The notes under the pieces: generated by a model
What the model was told of the DNA's origin: nothing
Seen by the model: only the letters and a program-made list of their open reading frames with translations
Databases searched by the model: none
Shown: piece by piece, positions 41,611 through 51,555 of the stretch
How the letters are laid out: each line of letters begins with the position of its first letter
How positions within the stretch are numbered: the stretch's first letter is position 1
Program-made: the position numbers and the translations under genes
Origin: Grimontia sedimenti
Lineage (GTDB): Bacteria; Pseudomonadota; Gammaproteobacteria; Enterobacterales; Vibrionaceae
DNA length: 64,000 nucleotides
NCBI RefSeq assembly: GCF_011045095.1
Contig: NZ_JAALDL010000011.1
Location: 62,001 to 126,000, forward strand
Direction of reading: 5' to 3'

Positions 41611-43932
41611 TTAAGAACAAGGCCCCAAGTTCTCCCAAACTCCCCACTCGCCCGTTGTACCCGGCTCTTCATTTTGCGTCCACCATTTTGCTTCAAACGC
41701 ACTGCCTTTATGGGAAACGCGCTCTCCACTGCTGTAAACCGTACCTGACTGCCAAACGGGATAGCACTCTGTTGTCGGATTATCGTTGGAAACCACAATC
41801 GTGATGACTTTCTCGTCGGTCAATCCCTTGGTATCAGCCACAATAAGCTTTACTTCATAGCTACCTTGCTGCTGGTAAGTATGCGTCGGACTTTTTTCTG
41901 ATGACTCAGTGCCGTCCCCAAACTGCCATGTGTGGCTAACAATGCCTGTATCATCGGTCGATGTGCTCTGGAAGCTAATGGTGAGCCCTGAAGCGAAGAA
42001 GTTGAAATCCGCAACAGGAGGTAGGTTATCTCCCGGTAATGTTTGGCAGTCTCCGTTTACAGACCAGACTTGGGGGTAGAGATCTGGTTGTGCGCCAGTA
42101 GACCACCAAGTCGCTTTATATGTTTTACCTTGAAAACTCACAATATCACCGGAAGCATAGCTCTTGTTGGGATCCCAAGCAGCAACTGAACATGAACTGT
42201 CTGAATCAGACACCGTTACCGTATTAACCGCAATGTCACTGTTACCTTTGCTATCAGCGACTGTCAACGAGACGGAATAAGTCCCACTTGTCGCATAAGT
42301 GTGTGATGGACTCTGCTGAGAAGAAGAGCGGCCATCACCGAAATCCCATTGATATGAAGCAATCGGGCCTGTCGACAGGTTGCTGAATACTGCGGTTAGT
42401 GCTTTGGTTTCATGTGAGAAAGAAGCATCAACAACAGGATAAACGTCTTCGCAGTGCTCACCAGTTTTACCGCCTGCTGTAACGCCCACTTGTTGGAATG
42501 CATCGATAACGTCATCAACACAGTATCCCAAGTCACTGGCAGCATTGAAAACGCCTGACGCAGCATGGTCAAACGTTGATCTCGCTTGCCAGTAAAGCTG
42601 GTTTGCGCGAAGGAAAATATCAAACCCTTTGCGTATATCCCAACCCGGCTTTGTGGCCAATAGATAGAAGGCTTTGTTAAATACTCCAGAGCTGTGGTGT
42701 ACATCTATCCCTGAATAGTAGTCTTTAGCATGGCCAATGGATTTTCCGTCCAGTGGAGGATTATCCATATGGCGCATGGCACCACTGCCTTTCTTGATCC
42801 TATCGCCAATTTTCCAGTTGTAGCTTCCTTCCAGATAGTAAATTGCCGCTGCGCCTGCAATATCAGAAAACGCTTCGTTAATGCCTCCCGACTGATTTTT
42901 GTACTCCAGATCGGAGTTTTGCTGAGTGACACCATGGCTGACTTCATGAGAAACAACATCCAGAGAAACAAGAGGATAAAAGTAGGATTGACCGTCTCCG
43001 AATGTCATTTGTTGGCCGTCCCAGAAAGCATTTTCGTAATTACGGTCGTAGTGAACGCGCATACGAAGTTTCTGGCGTATAGGAGCGATGCCGTACCACT
43101 CCTTATACATTTTAAAAACAATTTGTCCGAAGGCATGAGCGTCATTTAGCGGGGAGTATGCGCCGTTGACTTCTCGTTCACTGTTTTCGAAGCAGTTAAA
43201 ACTATGGACAGTGCCTCCACTTTTTTGATGCCTCATATCTAGAGTTTCGACGTTTTCGCTGTCTAAATAACATGTGCTCCCAGACTGCGTAACGTCAAAT
43301 GCAGGATAGTCAGTACCAAAATGGTAGCGACCTGTTTTTGGATTTCCTCCCGGTCCTGTGCTTTGCGCATGATTTAGGCCTTCCCAGCTGTCCAGCACTT
43401 TACCGGATAGCGCGTCAATAAAGCTAATAGGGCGCGTTGGCTTATCGCTGTAAACAACATAGGAGACCTTCCATGCTAGGTGGGCGGTATCATTTTCGTC
43501 CAACCAAACCATGAGCTGCTTTTCGGGATGTTGGATTTGGTATAGCTCGTGTCCTTTTAGTGCTAGTAAGGTTGACAGAGCTTCATCATCGCTAATTAAG
43601 GGTGTTGTTGTCGGGAGGTCTTGTTCGATACCAGTGATAGCGCTCCCAACAAAGCCGCTGAAGCGTCCTAGCTGACCTTTGTTTGCTACAAAGCTCTCTC
43701 CATAAATGGGAAGGCCTTGATAGGTTTGACTGATTCTTACCACCTCGTTACCGCTAAGGTCTCTTCCTGAAAAGCCCTCTATGTAGGACTGACCTTCCAA
43801 CAATGCTTCAACTTGATTGTCCGCTTTAGCAAAGCTTGTAAGTTCAAGATTAATCCGTTGTGCAGCAAAAGAGGGTAGCGAAGTTACTGCGATCGCGACA
43901 CCAAGAGATAGCATATGAAATTTCGGTTTCAT
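41611..43932 (-). CDS. Vibriolysin-type M4 metalloprotease with two PKD and two chitin-binding domains
   Basis: A 773-residue secreted prepro-protease. Signal peptide 1-23; FTP/PepSY propeptide to about 195; M4 catalytic domain with zinc site His329-Glu330-x2-His333 (HEVSH), Glu353 (NEAFSD) and the catalytic His412 (DVHHSSG). Then PKD (about 500-576, FGDGRSSSQQSPSHTY), a CBM5/12-like domain (581-630, with AWDPNKSYASGDIV and KATWWS), a second PKD (about 638-716) and a second CBM5/12 (723-773). The alternation PKD-CBM-PKD-CBM should anchor the protease on chitin or other particles. Export by Sec and then type II secretion is expected. Long 5' region for regulation. Confidence 0.95.
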   Translation of the reverse strand: MKPKFHMLSLGVAIAVTSLPSFAAQRINLELTSFAKADNQVEALLEGQSYIEGFSGRDLSGNEVVRISQTYQGLPIYGESFVANKGQLGRFSGFVGSAITGIEQDLPTTTPLISDDEALSTLLALKGHELYQIQHPEKQLMVWLDENDTAHLAWKVSYVVYSDKPTRPISFIDALSGKVLDSWEGLNHAQSTGPGGNPKTGRYHFGTDYPAFDVTQSGSTCYLDSENVETLDMRHQKSGGTVHSFNCFENSEREVNGAYSPLNDAHAFGQIVFKMYKEWYGIAPIRQKLRMRVHYDRNYENAFWDGQQMTFGDGQSYFYPLVSLDVVSHEVSHGVTQQNSDLEYKNQSGGINEAFSDIAGAAAIYYLEGSYNWKIGDRIKKGSGAMRHMDNPPLDGKSIGHAKDYYSGIDVHHSSGVFNKAFYLLATKPGWDIRKGFDIFLRANQLYWQARSTFDHAASGVFNAASDLGYCVDDVIDAFQQVGVTAGGKTGEHCEDVYPVVDASFSHETKALTAVFSNLSTGPIASYQWDFGDGRSSSQQSPSHTYATSGTYSVSLTVADSKGNSDIAVNTVTVSDSDSSCSVAAWDPNKSYASGDIVSFQGKTYKATWWSTGAQPDLYPQVWSVNGDCQTLPGDNLPPVADFNFFASGLTISFQSTSTDDTGIVSHTWQFGDGTESSEKSPTHTYQQQGSYEVKLIVADTKGLTDEKVITIVVSNDNPTTECYPVWQSGTVYSSGERVSHKGSAFEAKWWTQNEEPGTTGEWGVWENLGPCS

Positions 43933-44514
43933 TTATTTGTTCACCAATGTGTATTTATGGGTTAGAGGCAACAGCGATAAATACCTACGTGTTTTCAGCT
44001 ACGTCAAAAAAGGCTGACTTTTATCAATGAGTGTCTAGAGGAGATTTGGCAACTATTAGGCTGGCGATTTTCTATTTAAATTTAATAGTGAAGGTGAAAT
44101 GATGAATAAGTTTATATTTAAATGCTTTCTCGTTGTCTTGTTGCACAATTAATATGACATGACTCGTAAAAATAGTGGGTTTGGTAGGTGGCTGGTGCTC
44201 TTTTCATCTGTTGTGTAACGAAATTGTTGCGCGTACTGTTTGGTGGGGTTGTGTGACGGCGACTGTTTGGCTTGTGTGATACCTTAATGCATTGAAAAGC
44301 ATGGGATAAAAATTGTTATTTTGTTTGTTCGATGAATATTCACCTAACGAGACGGTAGGAAAGAATATCTTACATTTTCAATAGTTCATGTATAAGAATT
44401 TTAGCGTTAAAAAAACGGCTGACATTTGCAGTTTTCAAGATGTTATGCCTATATCAAAGTGCCTTTAAGTTATTTGGTATAAGTGGCGACAACAAATTCG
44501 TTGCCAATATTCAA
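43933..44514. other. Long AT-rich intergenic region upstream of the protease gene
   Basis: About 580 bp, unusually AT-rich. No frame with a ribosome site and no recognised RNA. It must contain the protease promoter on the minus strand; its length fits quorum-sensing or stationary-phase control as known for vibriolysins, but no specific site was identified. Confidence 0.4.
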
Positions 44515-44515
44515 A

Positions 44516-44543
44516 TATAAAAAGCCGGAGATAACTCCGGCTT
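44516..44543 (-). terminator. Terminator of the ectoine operon
   Basis: AAGCCGGAG (44522-44530) and CTCCGGCTT (44535-44543), ATAA loop, T-run on the minus strand. Confidence 0.88.
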
Positions 44544-44548
44544 AGACG

Positions 44549-45991
44549 TTAATAAAAAGATGAAGGCGGTAATCTAAGCGACTTGTTTATCTTTGTTATT
44601 TTTTGCACAAAAAACTCGTCGTGTAGTGCGCGAATAGCACCTTCATACATTTCGTCTTTTACCACGAACTGCACGTTCACGTTGCGCATTGAAGAGTGAA
44701 CAGCAATCGGTGAAATATCGCTGTTCATCAGCGCCAGCACGCCTTTGCTCAAGGTGGTGTTGGTATTGATCTGCGAACCAATCGCGGAAATTAGAGCAAC
44801 CATGTGGCTCGTGATTGTCGAGTCAGGGAAGCGTTTTTCTGCGCGGTAAAGTAGCTTGTTAAGGTTCTTGGCGACGCCGCTCAGGTAGTAAGTGAGGGAG
44901 TTGGCACTCATCTCTTTACCGACCAGATTTACGCTTTCGTCAGCGATCATCTCCATCAGTTCATAACCGACGTTATCGACGTTACCCACCATCGCCTGAT
45001 CAAAAATGTGCAGGGCGAAAACCTTGTCGCGACCCGCAATGATTTCGATTTTCTCGGAATCTGGCTGGTAAGCCTGAGAGATCAACGTGCCTTTGTGCTC
45101 TGGCTCAAAGGTGTTTTTGATCTGTAGCGGAATTTCTTTTTTACGAAGACCGGAAGCTGCGTTCGGGTGGATGGCTTCCATGCCGAGGTTGGCTAGCTGG
45201 TCGGCGACATCAAAGTTACTTTGGCCAATTGGCAATACATTTTCAGGACCCGCAATACGAGGATCAGCGCTACTGAGGTGATATTCCTTGTGGATAATCG
45301 CCAGATCCGCAGAGGTTTGACAGGCAATGCGGCTGAAGGTCATTTCGCTGTAGCCGCGATCGTAAGTCTTCATCAGGCCTTCGTCACAGTAGGCGTAGCC
45401 AGTCACAATTGGCAGCTCGGTAGTGACATCAATCTCTTTAAACGCTTCAACAATCACTTCATCCAGCGTGCCGGAAAGCTTGTTGTCCCATCCTGAGAGA
45501 TCGACAAACTTGGCATTTACACCAAGAGTTCTTAGCTTCAGAGCAGTGTTGTAAGCGCTGTGGGCTTCGCCGATTGAAGATAAAAACTCTCGGATTTGTG
45601 GCAAGTATTGGCGCAGCGTGAACTGACCATAGCTACATGTCGCGAGAATGTTTGAAATACAGTCTTTGGCATCTTTCAGACGCTCAGCAATGAAGTTGTC
45701 TGCACGGGTGCGGTTAAGCGGATCTGCAAACAGGTTTTCATTGATCATTTTCAAACGCACTTCGAGCGCATCGATGGCATCGGCCCATTGTTCATCACGC
45801 TTGGCAACCAGTTGGTAGATGCCTGGCTCGCCAGAACGCTTGCTTTCAAGCAGGGCATCAGTAATGCCGCCGTAGGCTGAAACCACAAATACACGGTTAT
45901 ACGGATTCTTGGGGCGAAGGAAAATGTTGTCCAATACGGCATCAAATGCCGACATAGACGTGCCGCCGATTTTCTCAACGGTGTAAGTCAT
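44549..45991 (-). CDS. ask: Aspartate kinase of the ectoine operon (Ask_Ect)
   Basis: A 480-residue aspartokinase. It opens with VEKIGGTSMSAFD and carries the GYAYCDEGLMKTYDRGYSEMTFSRIA substrate region and two C-terminal ACT modules (from about 325). It makes aspartyl phosphate, the precursor of the ectoine route. The GGTSM start and final position after ectC mark the specialised osmolyte kinase. ATG 45991 has AAGGAT 8 nt upstream, better than the longer frame. The gap to ectC is 69 nt. Confidence 0.93.
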   Translation of the reverse strand: MTYTVEKIGGTSMSAFDAVLDNIFLRPKNPYNRVFVVSAYGGITDALLESKRSGEPGIYQLVAKRDEQWADAIDALEVRLKMINENLFADPLNRTRADNFIAERLKDAKDCISNILATCSYGQFTLRQYLPQIREFLSSIGEAHSAYNTALKLRTLGVNAKFVDLSGWDNKLSGTLDEVIVEAFKEIDVTTELPIVTGYAYCDEGLMKTYDRGYSEMTFSRIACQTSADLAIIHKEYHLSSADPRIAGPENVLPIGQSNFDVADQLANLGMEAIHPNAASGLRKKEIPLQIKNTFEPEHKGTLISQAYQPDSEKIEIIAGRDKVFALHIFDQAMVGNVDNVGYELMEMIADESVNLVGKEMSANSLTYYLSGVAKNLNKLLYRAEKRFPDSTITSHMVALISAIGSQINTNTTLSKGVLALMNSDISPIAVHSSMRNVNVQFVVKDEMYEGAIRALHDEFFVQKITKINKSLRLPPSSFY

Positions 45992-46060
45992 AATTGCAAT
46001 CCTTGTCTGTCGTAAATAGAAAAAAGGGGGCAAATGGCCCCCAAAAGACGCTAATTTTTA

Positions 46061-46447
46061 TTAATCTACCAGCGGATAAACGCCGTTTTCATCGTGAACT
46101 TCCTGTCCGGTAATTGGCGGGTTAAATACACATGCCATTACCATGTCCGCGCCTTCGTAAGCGCGAAGGAAGTGTTCATCGTGTTTGTCCAGAATGTAAA
46201 GTGTGCCCGGTTTGATCGGGTAAGTTTCGCCACCTACCACTTCAATTTCACCTTCACCAGACATGCAGTACACAGACTCCAAGTGGTTTTTGTAGTGAAT
46301 GTGGGTTTCAGTGCCTTTAAAGATGGTCGTGATGTGGAATGAAAAACCCATCTGGTCATCTTTCAGCAGCATACGAACACTTTCCCAGGTTTCTGATGCT
46401 ACGCGGCGCTCGCTGTTTCTACACTCTTCCAGAGTTCTTACGATCAT
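46061..46447 (-). CDS. ectC: L-ectoine synthase
   Basis: A 128-residue cupin. The line [38 protein letters not shown] is characteristic, with the metal-site residues in [30 protein letters not shown] and DKHDEH. It cyclises N-gamma-acetyl-diaminobutyrate to ectoine. It lies 14 nt after ectB. Confidence 0.97.
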   Translation of the reverse strand: MIVRTLEECRNSERRVASETWESVRMLLKDDQMGFSFHITTIFKGTETHIHYKNHLESVYCMSGEGEIEVVGGETYPIKPGTLYILDKHDEHFLRAYEGADMVMACVFNPPITGQEVHDENGVYPLVD

Positions 46448-46461
46448 GTTTCTTATTTCCC

Positions 46462-47727
46462 TTAAGACGCTTTGCGGGTAAGTTCATTAGCAACTTCTTG
46501 CGCAGCTTTTTCAAAGATGTGCAGACCTTGTTCAAGCTCTGACTCACTGATTGTCAGCGGACAAAAGAACTTCACGACTTCATCGTCAGGACCTGCGGTT
46601 TCAATGACCATGCCTTTCTCAAAGCAACGACGCGAAATCGCGCTGGCGATATCGCCGCTTTTACACTCAATACCTTGCATCATGCCGCGGCCTTTTGCGC
46701 GAACAAACAGCGAAGAAAGTTGCTTCAGCGAGCGGTCGATAGTCTTGGAAACTTGTTGGCTGCGCTCAGCAATGTGGCCTTCAAAATCATCATTCTGCCA
46801 GTAATGCTCAATCGCTTTTGTTGCCGTAATGAAGGCGTGGTTGTTACCACGGAAAGTGCCGTTATGTTCACCTGGTAGCCACTTGTCCAACTCAGGTTTC
46901 AGCAGCACCAGCGCCATTGGCAGACCGTATCCGCCGATAGACTTAGACAGGGTCACGATGTCTGGCTTAATACCAGATGGTTCGAAGCTGAAGAAGGTGC
47001 CAGTACGGCCACAACCAGCCTGAATATCATCAACAATTAGCAGAATGCCGTGGGCTTTACAGATTTTGCTCAGCTTTTGTAGCCACTCGTTTGAAGCGAC
47101 ATTCAGACCACCCTCACCTTGTAGGGTTTCAAGCAGCACAGCAGCAGGCTTATCGAGGCCACTTGAGTTGTCGTTCAGCATGGCTTCGAACAGCGCAAGG
47201 CCGTCAATGCCAGCGTAGTCTTCATAAGGAATGCGGGACGTGCCAAACAACGGAGTGCCGGCGCCACCACGGTGGTGTTGGTTACCAGTAGCCGTGAGTG
47301 CGCCCATGGTACACCCATGGAAACCATTGGTGAATGTGACGATGTTGGTGCGGCCCGTCACTTTGCGAGCCAACTTCATCGCTGCTTCTACTGCATTCGT
47401 ACCGGTTGGGCCCGTGAACTGCACTTTGTAATCAAGATTTCTGGGAGCGAAGATGTGATTACGGAGTGCGGTTAGGAAAGCAGCTTTGGCTTCGGTAAAC
47501 ATATCCAGGCCATGGGTAATGCCGTCGTTTGAAATGTACTCGACCAAGGCTTCTTTCAGAATGGGGTTGTTATGGCCATAGTTCAGTGAACCTGCGCCGG
47601 CCAGAAAATCAATGTAGCGTGCTCCTGAGTCTGTGGTCAGCCAGCAACCTTTTGCCGAGGTAAAGACAACTGGGAAGTTGTTGCAGTATGACTTAACGTT
47701 TGACTCTTGCTTGTTAAAAATTTCCAT
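46462..47727 (-). CDS. ectB: Diaminobutyrate-2-oxoglutarate transaminase
   Basis: A 421-residue class III aminotransferase. Landmarks: [58 protein letters not shown] and the PLP lysine in [13 protein letters not shown]. It makes L-2,4-diaminobutyrate from aspartate semialdehyde. ATG 47727 opens with [15 protein letters not shown], the usual EctB start; the frame extends upstream into the ectA gap without support. Confidence 0.97.
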   Translation of the reverse strand: MEIFNKQESNVKSYCNNFPVVFTSAKGCWLTTDSGARYIDFLAGAGSLNYGHNNPILKEALVEYISNDGITHGLDMFTEAKAAFLTALRNHIFAPRNLDYKVQFTGPTGTNAVEAAMKLARKVTGRTNIVTFTNGFHGCTMGALTATGNQHHRGGAGTPLFGTSRIPYEDYAGIDGLALFEAMLNDNSSGLDKPAAVLLETLQGEGGLNVASNEWLQKLSKICKAHGILLIVDDIQAGCGRTGTFFSFEPSGIKPDIVTLSKSIGGYGLPMALVLLKPELDKWLPGEHNGTFRGNNHAFITATKAIEHYWQNDDFEGHIAERSQQVSKTIDRSLKQLSSLFVRAKGRGMMQGIECKSGDIASAISRRCFEKGMVIETAGPDDEVVKFFCPLTISESELEQGLHIFEKAAQEVANELTRKAS

Positions 47728-47764
47728 TTGGAATCCGTTTTCTATTTTTAAGAATGGTTTTATT

Positions 47765-48295
47765 TCAAAGGAATGCGGAACAAAAACTCCGTGTCGTGTT
47801 TTCCTTTGAAATGCTGTTTTCGTCGAGAAACACTGTGACTTCACCGTTTTCACCATGTGCGGCGTCAAGCTTACGAAATAAGCTCCAGGAACCTTTGTTG
47901 GATCCGGTGATAGTCGTCTCTACGACATTGACGTCTGAGAGGTGATCGCGCATCAACAGCTCTTGCAGCATATGAAAGGCGAGACCTTTGCCGCGTGCTT
48001 TCGGAGAAACAGCGACTTGCCAGACAAACAGCTCGTTAGGGGCTCCAGGCTTTAGGTATCCAGAAATGAACCCGGCGACGGAACCCTTATGCTCTGCGAG
48101 GATGCAGGTCTCATTGAAGTGGGAAGATTGGAGGAAGTTGCAGTACGAGGAGTTTTCATCGAGTGGGGGACAACTGGCGATAAGCTCGTGGATCCTGATG
48201 CCATCTTCGATTCGCGGAGTGCGAAATACCCAGGCGTCTTCGTCCGTCCTCAAACGCGTCAATGTCGCGCTCTGGTGTATCGTCTCGGTACTCAT
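47765..48295 (-). CDS. ectA: L-2,4-diaminobutyrate N-acetyltransferase
   Basis: A 176-residue GNAT enzyme, first gene of the operon. The acetyl-CoA loop is VAVSPKARGKGLAFHMLQELL, and VVETTITGSNKGSWSLFRKLD is the EctA-specific C-terminal block. It acetylates diaminobutyrate at the gamma nitrogen. AAGGAT lies upstream of ATG 48295. The run of 20 or so residues at the C-terminus (NSISKENTTRSFCSAFL) is less conserved. Confidence 0.96.
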   Translation of the reverse strand: MSTETIHQSATLTRLRTDEDAWVFRTPRIEDGIRIHELIASCPPLDENSSYCNFLQSSHFNETCILAEHKGSVAGFISGYLKPGAPNELFVWQVAVSPKARGKGLAFHMLQELLMRDHLSDVNVVETTITGSNKGSWSLFRKLDAAHGENGEVTVFLDENSISKENTTRSFCSAFL

Positions 48296-48340
48296 TGTTT
48301 CAATTAATCCTTTAGAGGTCTAAGCATTTAAGCCCTTTAA

Positions 48341-48368
48341 ATGATACATCTGATGGAATTTTTATCAA
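48341..48368 (-). promoter_or_regulatory. Candidate ectA promoter
   Basis: On the minus strand TTGATA (48368-48363) and TATCAT (48346-48341) are 16 bp apart, each one mismatch from sigma-70 consensus, about 45 bp before the ectA start. Osmotic control would act here, for example through a CosR-type MarR regulator as in other vibrios. Confidence 0.6.
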
Positions 48369-48840
48369 GTCTGAGTCACAAATAAGCATATTTATGTCTA
48401 TAACTCACTGTTTTATATGCGCTCAATAAAAATGACGCAAAAACGAAACATTTAGATGTGTAATCAATGTGCTTTGAGTGAATCATTCTGTATCGATAAG
48501 AGATGAAAACCGAATACAGCGACAGATCCCGTGTTAACTGTTGTTGTTTCGCTGATCAAAGGGCAATAACACCTATGGTGATATCGTTTTTTAGTGAGGC
48601 ATATTAAGTTGATTTGGAGGGAAGAACTGAAAGTTTTACGTAGTAAACTTTCAATCAGATTTTAAGAGAAACAAAATGAAAGCGTTTTACACTTGTAATA
48701 TTTTAACGGAAAGAAGAGTAACTGGCTGAATTTTAATGAGATAAATGATGACTTATTTTTGCTAGGTTAATAATAATCAGGCCGTTAGACTCTTCGCCAA
48801 AATAATAAAAACAGTTACTGATTACACTTTTATACCCTAA
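48369..48840. other. Intergenic region between ectA and gap, no gene seen
   Basis: About 470 bp of AT-rich DNA that holds the upstream control regions of two divergent genes. No coding frame with a ribosome site and no RNA recognised. Confidence 0.4.
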
Positions 48841-48866
48841 ATCCCAAAAAGGCAAAGAAAGTCACG

Positions 48867-50312
48867 ATGAGTCCAGAACAACATCTTACCCAATGGCAAC
48901 AAAGTCAGACCGACGCAGAAGTTATGTCCCCCCTCATTGGTAAGCTTTACCGTGAAAAGGGCGTTGAAATCCAAATTTATGGCCGTGCAGTCATTAATGC
49001 CAACACCATTGATTTGTTAAAATCACACCGTGTTGCACGTTGGTACACAGGACAGGAAGTCACTACCGCGCATACGCTCCCTATTCTGGAAGCATTGGCA
49101 CAATTTCCACTTTCTCCATGCCGAATTGACCTAGGCCGCCTCGCCAGCGTTTACTGGCGTGATCACGAAGACCTAGCTCAACTAGACGATTTTCTAAAAA
49201 CAGCAATCGCAGACCTGCCACCATCCACGAGTCTTAAGGAGCCCAGAGATATCGTGTTGTATGGCTTTGGCCGAATTGGGCGCTTGGTAACGCGCCTGAT
49301 GGTAGAAAAAAGCGGACCAGGCTACCCACTGCGTCTACGCGCGATTGTTGTACGTGGCGGTAAAGATGGCGATCTTGAAAAGCGCGCCAGCTTACTGCGT
49401 CGTGATTCTGTTCACGGGCCTTTTAACGGTTCCATTCTGGTGGACCATGCCCGTAACGCTCTGATCGTGAATGGTAACTACATTCAAATCATTTATGCGA
49501 ACCATCCTTCTGAAGTGGATTATGAAGCGCATGGCATCAATAACGCAGTGGTAGTGGATAACACTGGCATGTGGCGTGATGTTGATGGCCTGAGTAACCA
49601 CCTGACGGCGAAAGGTGCTGCGAAGGTTCTGCTCACTGCTCCTGGCAAAGGCGACATTAAAAACATCGTATTTGGTGTTAACCATGGCGACATCAAAGAC
49701 ACCGACACCATAGTGTCAGCCGCAAGCTGTACCACGAACGCGATTACCCCTGTGCTGAAAGCGATGAACGATCGTTATGGCGTGGAGTCGGGTCACATCG
49801 AGACGGTACACTCATTCACCAACGATCAAAATCTGATTGATAATTTCCACAACGGTGATCGCCGCGGACGTGCAGCTTCATTGAACATGGTACTGACATC
49901 AACAGGTGCTGCAAAAGCCGTTGCGAAAGCGTTACCTGAATTAAAAGGAAAGCTGACGGGTAATGCTATCCGCGTTCCAACCCCCAACGTCTCGATGGCG
50001 ATTGCCAACTTGAACTTGGGTAAAGACGTGGACCGCGATTCACTGAATACCTACCTGCGTGAGACGGCGCTCATGTCTCCGTTGGCGGGCCAGATTGATT
50101 ACACCCAATCGACAGAAATCGTGTCCTCGGACATCGTTGGTTCTCGTTATGCGGGTGTGGTAGACAGCGAAGCGACTATCGCCGACGGTAATCGCTGTGT
50201 GCTTTACATTTGGTATGACAACGAATTCGGTTACAGCTGTCAGGTGATTCACTGCATCGAGCAGATGGCGGGTGTCCAGTACCCAGTGATCCCTTCGGTA
50301 AATCAGCAGTAA
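48867..50312 (+). CDS. gap: Long-form glyceraldehyde-3-phosphate dehydrogenase
   Basis: A 481-residue GAPDH with about 125 extra N-terminal residues before the Rossmann motif GFGRIGR (133-139). The catalytic Cys288 is in SAASCTTNAITP and the partner His315 in HSFTNDQ; WYDNEFGYSCQV closes the domain. The fold and residues suggest a working enzyme. The N-terminal domain is seen in a subgroup of long GAPDHs in vibrios and relatives; its role is not known to me. Cofactor preference and direction (glycolytic or gluconeogenic) cannot be read. Confidence 0.92.
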   Translation: MSPEQHLTQWQQSQTDAEVMSPLIGKLYREKGVEIQIYGRAVINANTIDLLKSHRVARWYTGQEVTTAHTLPILEALAQFPLSPCRIDLGRLASVYWRDHEDLAQLDDFLKTAIADLPPSTSLKEPRDIVLYGFGRIGRLVTRLMVEKSGPGYPLRLRAIVVRGGKDGDLEKRASLLRRDSVHGPFNGSILVDHARNALIVNGNYIQIIYANHPSEVDYEAHGINNAVVVDNTGMWRDVDGLSNHLTAKGAAKVLLTAPGKGDIKNIVFGVNHGDIKDTDTIVSAASCTTNAITPVLKAMNDRYGVESGHIETVHSFTNDQNLIDNFHNGDRRGRAASLNMVLTSTGAAKAVAKALPELKGKLTGNAIRVPTPNVSMAIANLNLGKDVDRDSLNTYLRETALMSPLAGQIDYTQSTEIVSSDIVGSRYAGVVDSEATIADGNRCVLYIWYDNEFGYSCQVIHCIEQMAGVQYPVIPSVNQQ

Positions 50313-50342
50313 TCATTTAAAGAAAACATCCCCCTAAGCCAA

Positions 50343-50368
50343 AGCGACTCATCTGAGTCGCTTTTTTT
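50343..50368. terminator. Terminator after gap
   Basis: AGCGACTC (50343-50350) and GAGTCGCT (50355-50362), then T7; convergent gene on the other side. Confidence 0.88.
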
Positions 50369-50388
50369 ATCTCCATGAGCGACAAATT

Positions 50389-51552
50389 CTAAAGAATAAT
50401 ATGAGGCAGATAACGGGCGAGGTCCTGCGTAATGAGGGAAGCATCTTCTCGAATCGAAATGCCAGCCGCGCGATCATTAACCAGCCAGCTGCCAATCAAG
50501 GTGAAGTTGTCGCCGAATTTTGGCAGGGGTTGGTACTGCTGGATGATAGCTTGGGAAAGATCATAAGGCCCATCAGTTTTAAAGGTCGGCGCGCCATTTC
50601 TGACGATTTCGATGTTGGCACCTTCTCGTGAAAATAATGGCTTCACCACATAGTCAGACAGGGAAGATGCTTTCGGATCATCCGCGAAGTAGGCAGGCAA
50701 TAGATTAGGATGATTAGGATGGAGCTGCCAAAGCATCGGAAGCAGTGCTTTGTTGGAAAGCACTGACTTCCACATCGGCTCCAGCCAGTTAATCGTAGCG
50801 CTACCCAAGAATTGGGCATACTCCTCGTCAAACATGAACTCCCAGGGATATAGCTTGAACATCCAGCGGATGACCCGTCCTTTCATGTCGACAAATTCGC
50901 CGGCATCATTCACACCAATATCTTCAACGTAGACAAAGCCAGTGTGTAATCCCGCCTCTTTGGCACAATCTTCAAGGTACTGAACCGTCGCACGGTCTTC
51001 TTCTGTGTCTTTACAGCAACTGAAGTGAAGCGTCTGGCCCGGTTGGCGTTTGGCAAGCTCGGCAAAGCGCTCCATGATGTAATCCTGAAGGATATTAAAC
51101 TGGTCAGCACTCTGGTGGATGCGTCCGCTGTTCACCACATCTTCAAGCCATACCCATTGCCAGAAGCCGGTTTCAAACAGGGAAGTTGGTGTGTCTGCAT
51201 TGTTTTCATAAAGCTTGGCTGGATTGACACCGTCATAGGTGAAATCAAGACGGGCATAGAGAGATGGGTCCCGGCGTCGCCAGGAACTTGCGACCAAATC
51301 CCACATGGCTTCGGGAATGCCGAACTTGGTCAGTAGTTCATCACTTCGGGTGACACGCTCTACCACATCAAGACACATCTGGTGGATCTCTTCGGTAGGT
51401 TTCTCCAGATCTTCCTCAATTTGCTTGAGGTTGAATTGATAGTAGGCGGTTTCATCCCAGTAAGGTTCGCCATACATGGTATGAAATCCAAACCCGTATT
51501 GCTTTGCCAGTTCGCGCCAGTGAGGGCGCTCTGGGATATCCCGCCTGAACAT
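50389..51552 (-). CDS. Glutathionylspermidine synthase-like ATP-grasp protein (YgiC/YjfC family)
   Basis: A 387-residue protein of the glutathionylspermidine-synthase ATP-grasp group. Landmarks: ERPHWRELAKQYGFGFHTMYGEPYWDETAYY, RLDFTYDGVNPAKLYENNADTPTSLFE and VVKPLFSREGANI. YgiC/YjfC proteins have the synthetase half without the amidase half, and true glutathionylspermidine activity is doubtful; peptide ligase activity is the safe statement. Third gene of an operon with DUF350 and DUF1190 proteins, a conserved set (compare E. coli yjfL-yjfM-yjfC). The gap to DUF1190 is 3 nt. Confidence 0.9.
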   Translation of the reverse strand: MFRRDIPERPHWRELAKQYGFGFHTMYGEPYWDETAYYQFNLKQIEEDLEKPTEEIHQMCLDVVERVTRSDELLTKFGIPEAMWDLVASSWRRRDPSLYARLDFTYDGVNPAKLYENNADTPTSLFETGFWQWVWLEDVVNSGRIHQSADQFNILQDYIMERFAELAKRQPGQTLHFSCCKDTEEDRATVQYLEDCAKEAGLHTGFVYVEDIGVNDAGEFVDMKGRVIRWMFKLYPWEFMFDEEYAQFLGSATINWLEPMWKSVLSNKALLPMLWQLHPNHPNLLPAYFADDPKASSLSDYVVKPLFSREGANIEIVRNGAPTFKTDGPYDLSQAIIQQYQPLPKFGDNFTLIGSWLVNDRAAGISIREDASLITQDLARYLPHIIL

Positions 51553-51555
51553 TGC

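Noticed and set aside
43933-44548. Small RNA in the AT-rich region before the protease
   Set aside because: No hairpin with T-run other than the ectoine operon terminator was found.
47728-47868. N-terminal extension of EctB
   Set aside because: The sequence is unlike EctB, and the family start MEIFN lies at 47727.
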